A stretch of 64,000 nucleotides of DNA from the NCBI RefSeq assembly GCF_019925205.1, contig NC_083561.1, positions 9,981,217 to 10,045,216 on the forward strand, given 5' to 3'. The stretch's first letter is position 1. Every line of letters starts with the position of its first letter. Made by a program: the position numbers and the translations under genes. Below the pieces are notes generated by a model. That model was given only the letters and a program-made list of their open reading frames with translations, did no database searches and was not told the DNA's origin. Below, piece by piece: positions 34,208 through 47,700 of this stretch. Source of the DNA: Metopolophium dirhodum. Lineage: Eukaryota > Arthropoda > Insecta > Hemiptera > Aphididae.

Positions 34208-37200
34208 GAGTTAAATGGTTATTTTATACTTCAAACTATAGATTATATAGTTTTAATTATGCATGGAAGTATTATTTTTGTTCGACAAAAAAATAATATT
34301 AAATAATAAACTTTAAAAATATATAATATACCTATAATATTACTTTTAACCCATTATATATAATAATATATATATAATATATATAATATAAGTATACTTA
34401 TTTTTAATCACTGATTTTAAATAATTGACTTAATTCACATAATTATCGTGATATTTTCCACTCTTATTCATAAATAAAATCAATTTTATATTTTTTTTTT
34501 TTGTAGGAATTCAGGAAACTATTAATCGTAGAAACTTTAAACATTCCACTATTGCTCATATTATAACTTTGTATACACAATGCTATTTTCAAAAAATTTA
34601 AAGAATGAACGAAGAATGAACTACGAACGACGAATCTATTCACGCCATAGGTATATACTTATTAGTAATAAGTTATTACCTATATGGCTGTATGCAATGT
34701 TTTTGGCAACAATGTTCAACCTACACTGAATTAAGAAAATACTAGGAACATATTATATTATATGGTGATTAGTGACATAAGTTAACCTTAATAATAGATA
34801 CTAATCCATAATTCTCCTTCTTTCATACTAGTTTTTTGCATATATAGGTAGGTACAATGAATTTACATTCAAATTCCCTTTTAGTTTAAGAATTAAGTTA
34901 TGTTTATTTACAAATCAATTGAATTGTTTAACGCATACTTACGTTACAGTGATCTACTACTCAATGACGATGTAAGAAACTTAATGTTCAGCAAAGTGAG
35001 TTTTATTTATATAATTTCTTATTTTATAATTAAACCCCTTGTCAGGCATTTAAATAGTATTATGTAGCAACTAGCAATGTAGCATATTTTTATTTATGAA
35101 TATTGAATAGTTTTTAGTAGATTGTTTAGGAGTATAAAATGGCCTTAGCCTTTAATAGTTAATATGCGGAACAATATTGTAGGTGCATTATAAAAAAAAG
35201 TCGTCTACAGTAAAAAAATCGATTAAATATTTATAACCTTCATATACATTTATTTGCGTCACTATTGTTTTATCTGCAACTACGGTCAACCTTATTATGT
35301 CCATATAGATAATAAGTGTTTGTCCCAATGTCCCATACACTGAGGTCGTTTCCATTTTTCCTTTACGCTTCTCCGAGTTATAACTATGTAGTTAAATAAA
35401 GTATTAATAATTTTAATTAGTAAACGATAGGTACCTATTAAAGTATTAATATTGTAAAAATGGAGCAAGTAACCTACATAATTTGCATTATAGGTACACT
35501 ATTCAGGTCTATTCTATAATGTAGTGCCGTACAGGACCAATAATAAAACGAATAAACAAAAACAGTTAAGGAAAAATAAACGGCTTTATTCAATTATATT
35601 ATAAATTATGATATATTATTATGGCTTCTAGCACATTTAGCTTATATACATAGGTACATACAAGCTCGTTTTACAGTAAATTAAAAATAAATTATTTTTT
35701 GTTTAAAAGTTCATAATATAAAATGTTATAATTTCAAACAATACAATTATCGAAATTCAAAAATGTGAACTTCCATGTATCACTTAAATACACAATGCTT
35801 ATCGTTTTATCAACGTATTATACGTTGGTATATACAAAGACAAAACGTTGATTATTCCACGGTGACAACTGCATGCCCCTGCTGCCTAGAGATGTTTTTA
35901 CCAGGTAATTTTTTTTTACCTATCATAAAATTGAAGGACCTCTCATGTTTAATGTTATTACTAGCGTAATAACTTTTATTGAGGTAGACAGAGTAGTCTA
36001 TAAGTGTAAACACTGTATTTTAGGGACTATAGCCGTATATATAGGAATAGGTGAGATAGGTTCGTAGATACTATAAATTAAAAATAATAATCACCGTATA
36101 CATATACAAACTTCAAAAAAGATTTATAGAATGTATAAGAAATTAGGCTACTAAGCTTTATAGTCATATTCCATCCTAATTATAATAATATCCAGATTAC
36201 GTCCAAACATTTATTGTTTCACAAAATAACGTATCAACGTATAAATAAAATTGGTAAAATAAAAAAAAATGTCATACTATAATATAATGCATTATATAAT
36301 GCACTAACATGTTAGTTAATTTTTTTACATAACATTACACGAACACAACTTTTAAATATTAGTCAGTCTTAGAAAATTATTAGGAGGTAATACAGTCAAC
36401 TCATATAATAGTACCTACCTATAATTTTCGAAAATTAAAAAATGCATTTTTTATTGTACAAAATAATAATATATAAATTATTTAATGGTTCGCTGCATGT
36501 TTGCGCATTGTTTTAAAATCTGTTAAACTGAAATATACTTGGGTGTGAAGTATAAAACAATGAATTTAACTTCGCATAAAAACTGTATTTTGTTAGAATA
36601 TTTGCTCCGAATATTGTTAGCTCGTGTAAATGTACTGTTTAATATTTATATCAAAATACGTTAGATTCAATCGGGATATTCATTAAGTTTTAATAGCCAC
36701 TGAAAACATTATTTCCTACCCACCTTCTACGAGCCACAATCAGGATTTGGAAAAAGAAAAAAGGTTACTTTGGGCTGCATCTGCATGTGACACCCGTGCG
36801 GCAAGAACTGCAGTGTTAACACATTTGTATTATTTGGTATGGAAAATGAAAAATTGAAATATATATATATATAATATATAGTTGATTTTTTGTTTTAGAA
36901 CATATTATTTGCGAGATAAAATATAATGATCACCTATCTTTCAACACACTTTTATTATTCATGTGAGACACTAACTATAGTCTATATCGTTAATATAGGT
37001 ACCTATTTTGCAGTTTTTTTTATCGAACATTTAAATTACATTTACGTTTTATGACCATACAGGTTATTTAATTATCATTATGTATTTATATTCAACACTT
37101 CAATTCACTCAATTTCGTATTTTTTTTTCTTAATTAATACATTTTGATTTTACCTGATTTATAATTTATTATGATTGATTAATCAAAACCTAATTGATTA

Positions 37201-40200
37201 TTAATTTGATTAAAGTAAATTAAATTTGTACCGCTTGTTTAAAAGAATAGTGAGGAATGATGTCAGTGCTCAATAAACGCAGTTTTGGATATGTTAGGTA
37301 CCATTAAGATATAATATGCACTATGCAGAACTCTGTTCTCCATAATTACTTAAGTTTATTTTTATTTTTATTCGTTTATTTAATATTAAGGCCAGTATAG
37401 TAATGAGGTTAAAACTATTTTTTCTGCTCTAAATAAAATATAGATCCCGCGTGAATAGTGCTTTGAGATGTGATTTTATTCTAGACTGAATGACCTATTT
37501 TTTTTTTTTAATTTAATATTTTATGTAAAATAAGTACCTTTATAATATACTTACATATCTGGGCCTGATTCATACAAATACGAGCATCGTACCTATTAAT
37601 GATCAGGAGCTGTTGGTGGACCTGGTGTCTAAATTTTGAAAGGCTCCAACAAATCGTATACCGAAAATTCTTTTCATATTATTATGACATCACGAGAAAA
37701 ACGATAAACATGGCTGTAAAACGGGCCTAATCTACGAAAGATAATTTTCTTCTGCAGTCAATTTTCTTCTACACAATATGAACTTAGAACATATAGGACA
37801 TAGAAACACTGTATACTTGGTACAGCGTACCTATCGATTTTGCTCTTCAAAAATTGGTTATTATAATTATTGCTTATAAATTATAATGTATAAAATTATA
37901 TTCGTTATGTTGCCTATATGTATAATAGCTTATATATTTTAGCTGACACCGTATTGTATAAGGAGAAAGTAAGGCATCAAGTATCAACAGTCAATAGTTT
38001 CGTAACTTTAATTAAGCCTAATAATAAGCATACGGGCGTATATAATATGTTAATGATATTTTTATATTATTTTTTGTGCAAACAATTTTTAAAAAATAAA
38101 CTTAAAAATATTGTGTAGAAAAAAAGGTATATCATACGTCAGATCTACGAGTATTACACCCTCTCAGAGATGATATATTTGATATTTTCACTGACTCGGC
38201 TGAAACTTTTGAAAAAATAATTTAATCTTTTCATTTTGCACTTTTAGATCTTTAATTTGTTTTGTTTATTTATGACTTAAATTGTTTAAATTGTATTATT
38301 GTACAAAAAACGTACATTGTACATACATATATTATTGTTATTAGGAGGGTGGCAATTATGCATATTTTAGTAATGGAGAAAAATTGTCTTTTATTATTTG
38401 AGGAAACCGAACAGAAGTTTGGAGAATACGATATATCTTATTTTGGAGGAAAATGGCCACGATCAGATATCGAGGTAGTACCGGCCAGTCGAGTGTTCTA
38501 TTCTATTCCAAGTGATTTGTGGAAAACCCGTGTTTGAGCAAATCCCGTCTATATCTAAAAACTCAATCGACATTTTATGAGATAAAATTATAATTAAATA
38601 TTACACAAAGTTGAGTAACATGTACAATGATACAATAATTATACAAGTAAGAAATAATCAACACTGTACATTAATTATTATTGTCTATTGGACTTAATAT
38701 TAATAAAACAATTTATAAATTTGGAAGTTTTAAATATTTTATTTATGTGGTAGGTACAAATAAAAAATATTGTTTTTTTTCAAGCAAAAACAATGACACA
38801 AAAGACAATTCAAAAATATTAATATTATTTGGACTTAAATTATTATTTTGAGCATAAAATATAACACAAAATGTTGAATGAAAGATTGATAAATAAATTA
38901 CTAAAAACTTAAAAGTCCTACCTAGCTTTTTTAACATGACACCGGATCGCTGACTTTTTTAAACAGATTAAATCTAGGGTGTCTGTTCAATTATCACTCT
39001 TAGGAATCCTAAAAAAAACTCTTACTAATATACGTAATTATACATAAAACAAGTCGGATATTTTATTTCAAAGTGGAGGAATTACCTAATCGGGAAATAA
39101 TTGTCTGTATAGTATTGACGTATCGTGAAAAAAACACACACGTATAATATATATAAATTAAGCGATATTATATTTAGCTATTTAGGTAATTAGATAATAA
39201 TTTATAATATTATATAGATAATTGGACAAAAATACTGAAAATGTGCCTATATTGTTATGTTTTAATGCTACTAGTTTATAGCTAAAAAAACTAGTGGATA
39301 TATAATATTATACATTGCCTATACCTACCATTACCACTTAAACAGACGGACTGAATTTATAATGTAAATTATTAATAAAAAAAAAATAAAAGTAAGAATT
39401 GAGTAGGGCTAACCTATGTATTTGTCCCACATTTCCAATAAATGTTTTCTGTTTTGATTTATAAGTAGGTATTTCCACCCACTAATACATTTACTAATAT
39501 CACAATTAATACAAAAATGAAAATAATAATCTAATATTTTTCAACGGTTATAATAATATGAGAGCAAATTTAAATTGTAAAAAATATTTGCTGTTAATAA
39601 TAATTAATAAGTAATAGCTCATGGGTGGGATGTAATTAATAATTAATTGTTTTTTTAATGTAGAATAATGAGCGTACTTTTTTAATACTACCCAGACATA
39701 CCTACATTTCTACTAAAATTACCTGTAGGATATATGTGCAATAATGTATAGGTACACAGGTACACTTGGTGGCTGGTGCCGTATAATTTAATTACGTAAG
39801 TATAGGTACGTAGTTCTAAACATTCATCGAATTCATTCCATGTTTTGTAACTAAAATATTTTACTGTAATACACACTAATATTTTAACTCAAGTTATAGA
39901 TTTAAATATGTATAACGCACAAGCTGTATTTGATTCTGTAATATAAAATAAGAAATATATTTAATAAACGTGTTTTTTGTTAGGTAGGTTCCAGTTTTAT
40001 CGGTAGGTCTGTCATTACATAATACTTAGATGAAATATTGAAATCTAATAACTAATCTGATGACTATATATTATAATGTACTGCAAAATTAAATGTTGAA
40101 TTTTTTTAATCGTAAAGCTTAGTAATAAGTTAAAATGTTTGGACAAAATCTTAATTACCTATATAATTAGATACAATATAAGACGATTGGCAATTTTTCT

Positions 40201-40414
40201 ATTTGTGATAATTGCAGATAACTGATTACGATGATATTTTGAAATTTGCGCTTAAATATAAATCCATAAATTATACATGAATTAGTAAAAAATATTACCC
40301 CTAAAAATAACACAAGTTACGCTATGAACTACGTATGTACGTATATGTATATATAAGTATAAGTGTATGAGTATGTACTAATATTGAATATTATATTGTG
40401 TTATACACACTCAC

Positions 40415-40870
40415 TTGTGCGAGGATCGTCCACACCGCTGCAAATTCGAAGTCAAAAGGCTGCGGCGGTCTCATAAACGATGAACCTTCGAGGCGCTGGC
40501 CGTGATCATGGTGAGCGTTTAAATTTCCATTATAATAGATATTAAGATACGTGCCTTATTGTATGAAATAATAATCCAGTGTCGGACTACGACGTGTGCG
40601 CGCGGAAACGAATTGTTTAATGACCAGACGTGGTCGCGAAACTGAACTCTAAAACGGCTTTTGCTGCCAACGACGGCGCCACAACACGCGGGACACGGAG
40701 CAAAAAAATAAAAACGTGCAATAAAAGCCGCCACCGCCGAATCGTTGAACTCGGTGGTTGTGAGGAAGGGATGGGGGTTCGTGCACGTAAGAGCGCGTGC
40801 AATAGAATCGATTATTCCCATTTCCCATGACCTTGTTTTTAAAAACACGCGCCAGCATGTCCACATACAT
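40415..40870 (-). promoter_or_regulatory. CpG-rich promoter and probable 5' non-coding exon of the TTC39-like gene
   Basis: A GC/CpG-rich block of about 450 bp ends at a consensus donor ctcgcacaa|gtgagtgt (exon edge 40415). No coding frame here joins the 31950 acceptor without a stop: the frame that could read through (with FMRPPQPFDFEFAAVWTILA) ends in phase 0, while the next exon needs two carried bases. I therefore call it 5' UTR, with translation starting in the next exon. The ORFs at 40519-40909 on both strands have no recognisable content. The block lies about 0.7-1.1 kb after the LDAH stop codon. Confidence 0.5.
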
Positions 40871-41567
40871 ATAATACATACATACATACATAAGTACATA
40901 CTGACACATTATGTATACGTATATGTTTTATCCATCTGTTTGAACGGTCTTTAAGTATACGCGGCACTTTTTCGGATTCACGCAGCAGTCATGGAATTAT
41001 AATAATATTATATTATAATATATAGTGCCTGTAGCCTGTATACCATGGAACGCGGAAAACATGCTTGGTACTTATCCATATTATAATATTGTACTCAAAA
41101 TGTAAATAAATATTATATTATTTAGGTGGGTACTGTACAGTGTACGGGATATAATATGGATACTGAGGTAATTATTCAATAAATAAAGGAATAGCAATTG
41201 GCAACTGCACTGCAAACTACGTTGTTTTTGTCATAATATATTATAATATTATAATATTATAATATCATAGTTATTATTTCATCATGTGAAATATATAACT
41301 ATACTAATAATTATACAGACATGATTCAAATATGCAATACTAACAATGTTGAATGTATTATACCATACCCCAATATTTATTGTACGGTTTGCGATTTATT
41401 TGTTTGTGTCGAGGTGAGGCGTGTCAGACTAGAAGAATATCAATTGGTATAGGTACAAAAAGATATTTATAAAATAATAATTTAAAAAATAAATATATAA
41501 AAATAAAATTTCTTAACACTGAAGGCGAACAACAGTCGATGCAGATGACGTCCAATGTCAGTGCATA

Positions 41568-41792
41568 CTACTGCGCTTTAGCGTCCCCTAGGTCGAGTTG
41601 GAGCCAGTCGCACACGATGCCAGCCATCTCGTCGGAATGACCGATCACGAACGCGTGTTGGTAACCTTTGTCGCACAGTACAGTCTCTGCTTCCGGCACG
41701 CACTTGCTGATGTCGTCATAGAACGACGTCGGACACCAATTGTCGGTTTTGCCGAAGTACATGTGCAATCTTTTCGCGTTGTCCTTCAACGG
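41568..41792 (-). CDS. LDAH: LDAH-like coding exon 4 and stop
   Basis: The acceptor is atgactttgcag|ccgttgaa, phase 0, and the stop is TAG at 41570-41568. It encodes residues 274-347 with the acid residue Asp290 in GKTDNWCP and the catalytic His319 in YQHAF, the expected last third of the hydrolase fold. The ATG at 41804 lies in the intron and is not a start. Two minus-strand AATAAA hexamers follow (complement of tttatt at 41395-41400 and near 41377), about 170-190 nt past the stop, and could serve as poly(A) signals. Confidence 0.92.
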   Translation of the reverse strand, partial: PLKDNAKRLHMYFGKTDNWCPTSFYDDISKCVPEAETVLCDKGYQHAFVIGHSDEMAGIVCDWLQLDLGDAKAQ

Positions 41793-44700
41793 CTGCAAAG
41801 TCATAAAATGGCATCAAGTAAATACTTCTATGGGCAATTTGAATTGAGTAATTAAGTACACGACAAAATAAAAACAAAATATTGTATTCAAATACTTAGG
41901 GAAAACAAATGTTGTTCAGAACATATTTGATATTATATATATGCTGTATGTATGATTTTAATAAAAAAAAGCTGATGTAAAATCGTTTAATGAAAAACGT
42001 CATGTACAAATTTAAATTTATTTTGTTTAACCCATTTGTTGAAGACTATAAACTGTACATAAGGTCGCAGCTTATTCTTAGAACTATAATATGAGGCCTA
42101 CAATGAAAGAGGACCGTTTAAATATAATAGCTTAATTTAATATTGAAACTGAACTTTTTAAAACACTTAATATGATGGTGAACATTATAAAAATGATTTT
42201 ATAAAAACTAAAAAGCTAGAAAAACTCTCATAATTAATAAATTGTGTATTTACAGCTCTAAATAAATATAAGTAAAATTTGTATGTATTGGAACGTATGG
42301 GAACGCATCATTAAGATATATAAATAATAGTAAATACTAAATATATATGAGCAATGGCGCAGGAGCGCCTTGGAAATCTTGCTTAGGGTAATATTTTGTA
42401 TTTATCCGGGCCTGGGTATTCGGTACAACAAAACAGTAGCAACAACATACTTTTATAGTTATGTATAACCCCCCCACCCATTTTGAATTTAAAAAATTTA
42501 GCGTGAATAGATTTTAAATTTGCTAGGCACCAGATCAAGTTTAAAAAAGAAAACAAGGTGGCGGGTGGGGGTGGGGGGTGTAGAAGAGTTTTTCAGCCCT
42601 CCTAATCCAAATTTTGAATTTTGAAGGTTTTTTGTCCCCCAATAATTTGTGTGACCTATTTCGAAACTACGAATTCAAAACCCCAAGTGCCCCTTTATTG
42701 CCATTTCCTCCCCCCCCCCCACAAGACGACAAAAACCTCTTTTTTGCATTTTTAAACACATATATTTAGCATACTATTTCCCCGATTTGCTTATTTATTG
42801 CCATTTCCAGAGCCCTCTCTAAACGAAAAAATCTTATTTTCTCTTTTTTTCATTCAAATATCATACACCCAGGTCCCAGGCGCTTTGCTCCTTTATTATG
42901 TACAGTATTGGTAATACGCAACGTGAAAAAGTGAATTCTTCATATTTTATATAAGTACTTTTCAAGCGCATATTTTCGTTAATAATTCAAAGGCACGTTT
43001 TATATTCCCTACCGGACAATATTAGTGCCCAACAGCACCTTACAACAATGCCGATTTTGAACTCAACGTGTATGTTTGCTGCTAAAGATAATATTGAATC
43101 ATTGTACAAGAACAACGATTTATACTATCAGTCTGTATTAATATAATTACTATATATATTTATTTATATATTAAATATAAATATAAATTTTATATTATTA
43201 CTGTGGGCTGTGGTTATTTTTAAATTACAACAAAATATCTAAAATTGTTTAATTTTTTGTATCTAGTATTTATAGTATTGTATAGTAAAAAAAATGTTTT
43301 CTTATATACTTATACCTACATACTTAATTATACGATGCAACGTAAATAATACATTAAAATATTTACGAAAAAATAAATCAAAAAAGTTATGCCCATTTAT
43401 TCCCATTTATTATTATAACCCATTTATTCGATCAAATTTGCAAAGGAATTTTTGGATTTTGCTAGGACCCCAATTTTCTTCAGGGGAGGTTTCACCCTAG
43501 CGTAGCACCATAATTGCACGCTAAATATCGTTAAAAAAAATGTGAAAAATAGTCCTAAGCAAAGACGGGACATAAATCTTATTATAGCTATCTAGTATCT
43601 ACCTATATATAATATAAATAAATAAATTATAAAATATTATTTCACCTATTTTTTAGTAGGTTTTAATAAAGAATAGTCGGTAGTTTGGCCACTACTTATA
43701 ATTTATAAAAATGATTTTGATCAACCGCAAACTAATAATCATTTCGGGTTTTTCTATTCATCAACAACTATCTATTGTGATGGTTCTTTTCAACACGTCA
43801 TAAAAAAAAAACGAAGCTGGTGAAGTATACAATCGAGATTCTTAGAATTCTCTGAAATCCTATTAGGCACTTTTTATTGTCTACGTTTTTATCTCTGTAT
43901 TACCTAATAAGGCATCCAATTTTTTTAAAGGTGATCAATTTTTAAATTATACTTGAATTGTGAAGTATAAGCTTTTTTTATACCTATAAATATTTAGTAT
44001 GTTGGTTTACTACAGTGTACATTTATAATGTGAAAATCACATGTATAGAGTATTTAGACAATGTGTTTAATTGGTTATTCTATTTGTTAATTTATTGAAA
44101 ATATTACTAAATTTGATCGATATTTTAAAATTTGATACCCGAGAAAAACTTTATAATCTTCCATTAGGTAAATAGGTAAATGTATTAAAGCAAACCTTGA
44201 CGTCCAAATCGTATATTTTATCCATTTCGTCTACTGCCATTGAAAATACGTTGCGCAACACCATTGGATGAACCAAACGCACGGCTGACCTGATAACATG
44301 ATCTTCGACACGTCCTCCTTCCATGATTATTAGGGTCATATTTACCAAAAATGTTTTGATAAAAGCCGGAAATGTAGTAAAAATCTAAATAAATAAATAT
44401 TTTTTCAAATTATTTTAAGCATTAGGTAGCCTAATACATAATACCTAATATATAATATATAATATTAAAATATTTTAATATTGTAAATACAAAATAACAA
44501 TATTTTTGATTTGTTATTTTGTTAATTTAATATTTAAATTTTCATTTAAATAATTAAATATAATATTAAATAAAACACAAGTTTTTTTTACGAAAGTACT
44601 TTAATAACTACTATTTGTTGGGTTCCATCACTAGTTGGCCTCCCTCCTCATATTATTCAAAGTTAAATATTGTACATAAATTATCAAATTTGCTTATTGT

Positions 44701-47700
44701 ATTATTCTGATAACATTAACACTGATTGTAAATATTCTTTATAAATAAAAAAAAAATAAATAATAACTACTGTAATTGTTTCCTATATTTCTACTATTAA
44801 ACGCATCATAAGATTAGTTGTTGAGAACGTAAACATAATTAATGTCTACTCGTTATAATAATTGCTTTCTGATGTGGACTTTTCATTCTTATAGTCATTA
44901 TACTCATTACCTGCCTATGTATGTAGTCTTACTAACCCAATTAATTAATAAAGAATTGTTGCTATTTTTAATTTTAATATAAGTATATGTGTATAATTTA
45001 AGATCTATGTCTATGTATAATGAAATATAATAAGTAATAATAAAAGAAATGTATACGCCAATCGATAAGAACAAATAAAGGCAAAAATGTATTTATTTAT
45101 TCAGCCAAAACAATTACAATTAAATAAATACAATAAAATACATCGATAATAGCTGATACGAATAACAACTGAGCTGTAAGCTCGTATCTGGCATGGGGAG
45201 TTCAACGATATAACAATTCGTTTAAAGTAAAATACTTATACAAATAAAAAAACGCTTGCCAAGTCAGGGATCGGCACGTGGACTTTCTTGATTTTAAATT
45301 TTTAGAAATTTATTAACTAATATCACACCCAAACGGTATAACAATTTGAATCCAGAAAAATCTTCACTGCATTTCTCCTAGCGAATGTGAATCTAACAAG
45401 ACCCCAAACAACAAAATCCGTTCTCCTGTTTTGGAAATTAACCTCGCTAAATGCAAATCTAGCGAAAAATAACTCTTTTTTTTTATTTGAATTCTGCATT
45501 TAGTATCTATTTGATAATCCCTTTTTAATGAGTTATCAACCAACTTTCTAGCTATCATAGTTTAGGAGAAAAGTTAAAAAATAGAAATTTTGGGACTGTT
45601 CACGCCGATATTTTTATGGATTCAAGTGGTTATGTCACGGGCAAAAGTCGAAATTGGGCAAACCTCAGAAATGCTCGGGCATAACGCGATAAAATTCAGT
45701 TTACGGTTTTGCCCAAATGAGGTTGGTCATAACTAGGTTTGACCGATCAAAAGCCGAAATATAAACATTTCGCGTTTTTTCCGGGCATTTCTGAGGTTTG
45801 CCCGATTTTGACTTTTTCCCGTAACAGTTATACCACTTGGGTGTGTTATCAAATCTCTCTCTTTAATATTTTATATTAAAGCTAGCTAAATTACCCACCT
45901 ACTTATTAGTACTGAGTTACATTTTTATTATTTTCCTATTTAACACAAATTCTTGAAGTTTTCAAAATCCAGACTTTTTTCATTTCAATTATCATACTTA
46001 CTTAATTAAAAATCAAGAAAGTAATATGATATAATTAAATAAACATAACATGATAAAAGAAACTTTAGAAACAAAAATTAACATCAGCATTACATATTAT
46101 AGGTAGGTACATATTAGTATAATATACGATATTATGTTTAGACATATTGAGTTTTTATGATTTTAATGATTTTATTGATACACACATTATCATCAAGATC
46201 ACTAATTATTTTATTTATTGCCTTTTTTATTTGATTTTATTAATTATATTAATTATATCATTGGCAAGCCCGGATTAAGGATCAATTGGGCCCCGAGACA
46301 CCATACACTTAGTAGGCCCCCTTTCAACTTTAACTTCAAAATAATTGTATCATTACATATTAACGACTTTATATTATTGTATAATTTTTTACTATACAAA
46401 AAATATACAGTGTACGCGGGTTTTTTTTAACAATTATGGATCGATGATATAGGGTTTTGTTAAAATAAAAAAAGACGTGTGTTTCTTTATTTTTAACAAG
46501 CAATTTTTTTATAACATTTTTAAAATTTTTAAACACGCAGTTGTACCAATAATAAAATCGACTTTATTTTTTGAAATGGTAACTACTATATTTTTTATGG
46601 ATTCCGGTAAAGCTTCTTTTTTGAACATTTTGACAGTCAAATGATCAATTTTGGTTTATTGGGTTATTAACTATGGTCCTCTAAAGTTTAGTATAATATG
46701 CATTAATACTTTTAACTGAAATACTTACCTAATTTACAAGAGCTAAATAATTTTTTTTTTTTTGAAAACTTTTGGACGCGTTAAAAAATATATTTTGGGG
46801 ATAAAGATGGTCCCCGGGACCGTGCATCCTTTAATCCGGGCTTGATCATTGGTATTATTGGATTGACTTTCACATACATTTTTTATTAGACTCTTTACTT
46901 CGTTATTTAAGTTGTTGAAAATAGTTTTCCTCGTGTAATTAGGAGAATTTCTAGAACTAGTTAATAAAGTATATTATTATATATTTAAAATAACAATAAT
47001 AATATTAAGAGTTTCAATAATGCAATGCCTTATTTGTATGTATAATAATGAACTTTAATTTATATTTTATATTATTAAACCGTAGTAGGTATGTCATAAT
47101 ATATTGATAAAATCAATTAGTGTCTATTATTATATTATGTTCTGTGATATTCTCGAGATATTTATAAATTAAGTAGCTCTTATATACTTGTAAGTAATAA
47201 GTATTAAGTACTTTTATTAAATAAGCAATTTTAAATATTTAGTAGAAAATGTATGTTAAATAAATTAAATTTAACTAAATTTATTCAGTAAATTAAATAA
47301 TATTTTAACTTATAAAAAGTAATTAATTAAATGATGTATAGACAATTATTTTATTTATCAGTTATTAATGACCTAATAGAATAATTATTGCTTATGTATA
47401 CCTGTATTATTTTTAACTTGTATTTTAAAAATGTTAAGCAAACATCACAGACTTAATATATAGACATTTTTTATTATTATTTTATTCAAAAACATTATAT
47501 TTTCAACAGTTATGAATCTTAAGAGTGGATAGAACAATAATTTTGGTTCTTGGTACTATGCATTTTTTAATTTTATGGAATTCAATTGAAGAAGATAAAT
47601 ACTTCAAAATATAAACCTTAATAAAAATAATTTATTCCATATGATGTTTAAGTTTTAAACGCCAGGTGGCATCTTATGAAAATCATGTCTACCTATATAC

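Larger units (their letters stand above)
31951..40414 (-). other. First TTC39-like intron (8.5 kb)
   Basis: Holds the Mutator-like element at 32518 and otherwise AT-rich DNA. Two short plus-strand stretches look mildly coding (about 36740-36850 and 38350-38538) but cannot be assigned. The intron model depends on the 5' exon being correct. Confidence 0.45.

Noticed and set aside
40519..40909. Several ORFs in the CpG-rich block, up to 126 codons
   Set aside because: Cys/Tyr-rich or low-complexity translations with no family and no compatible splice partner. Better explained as promoter and 5' UTR.
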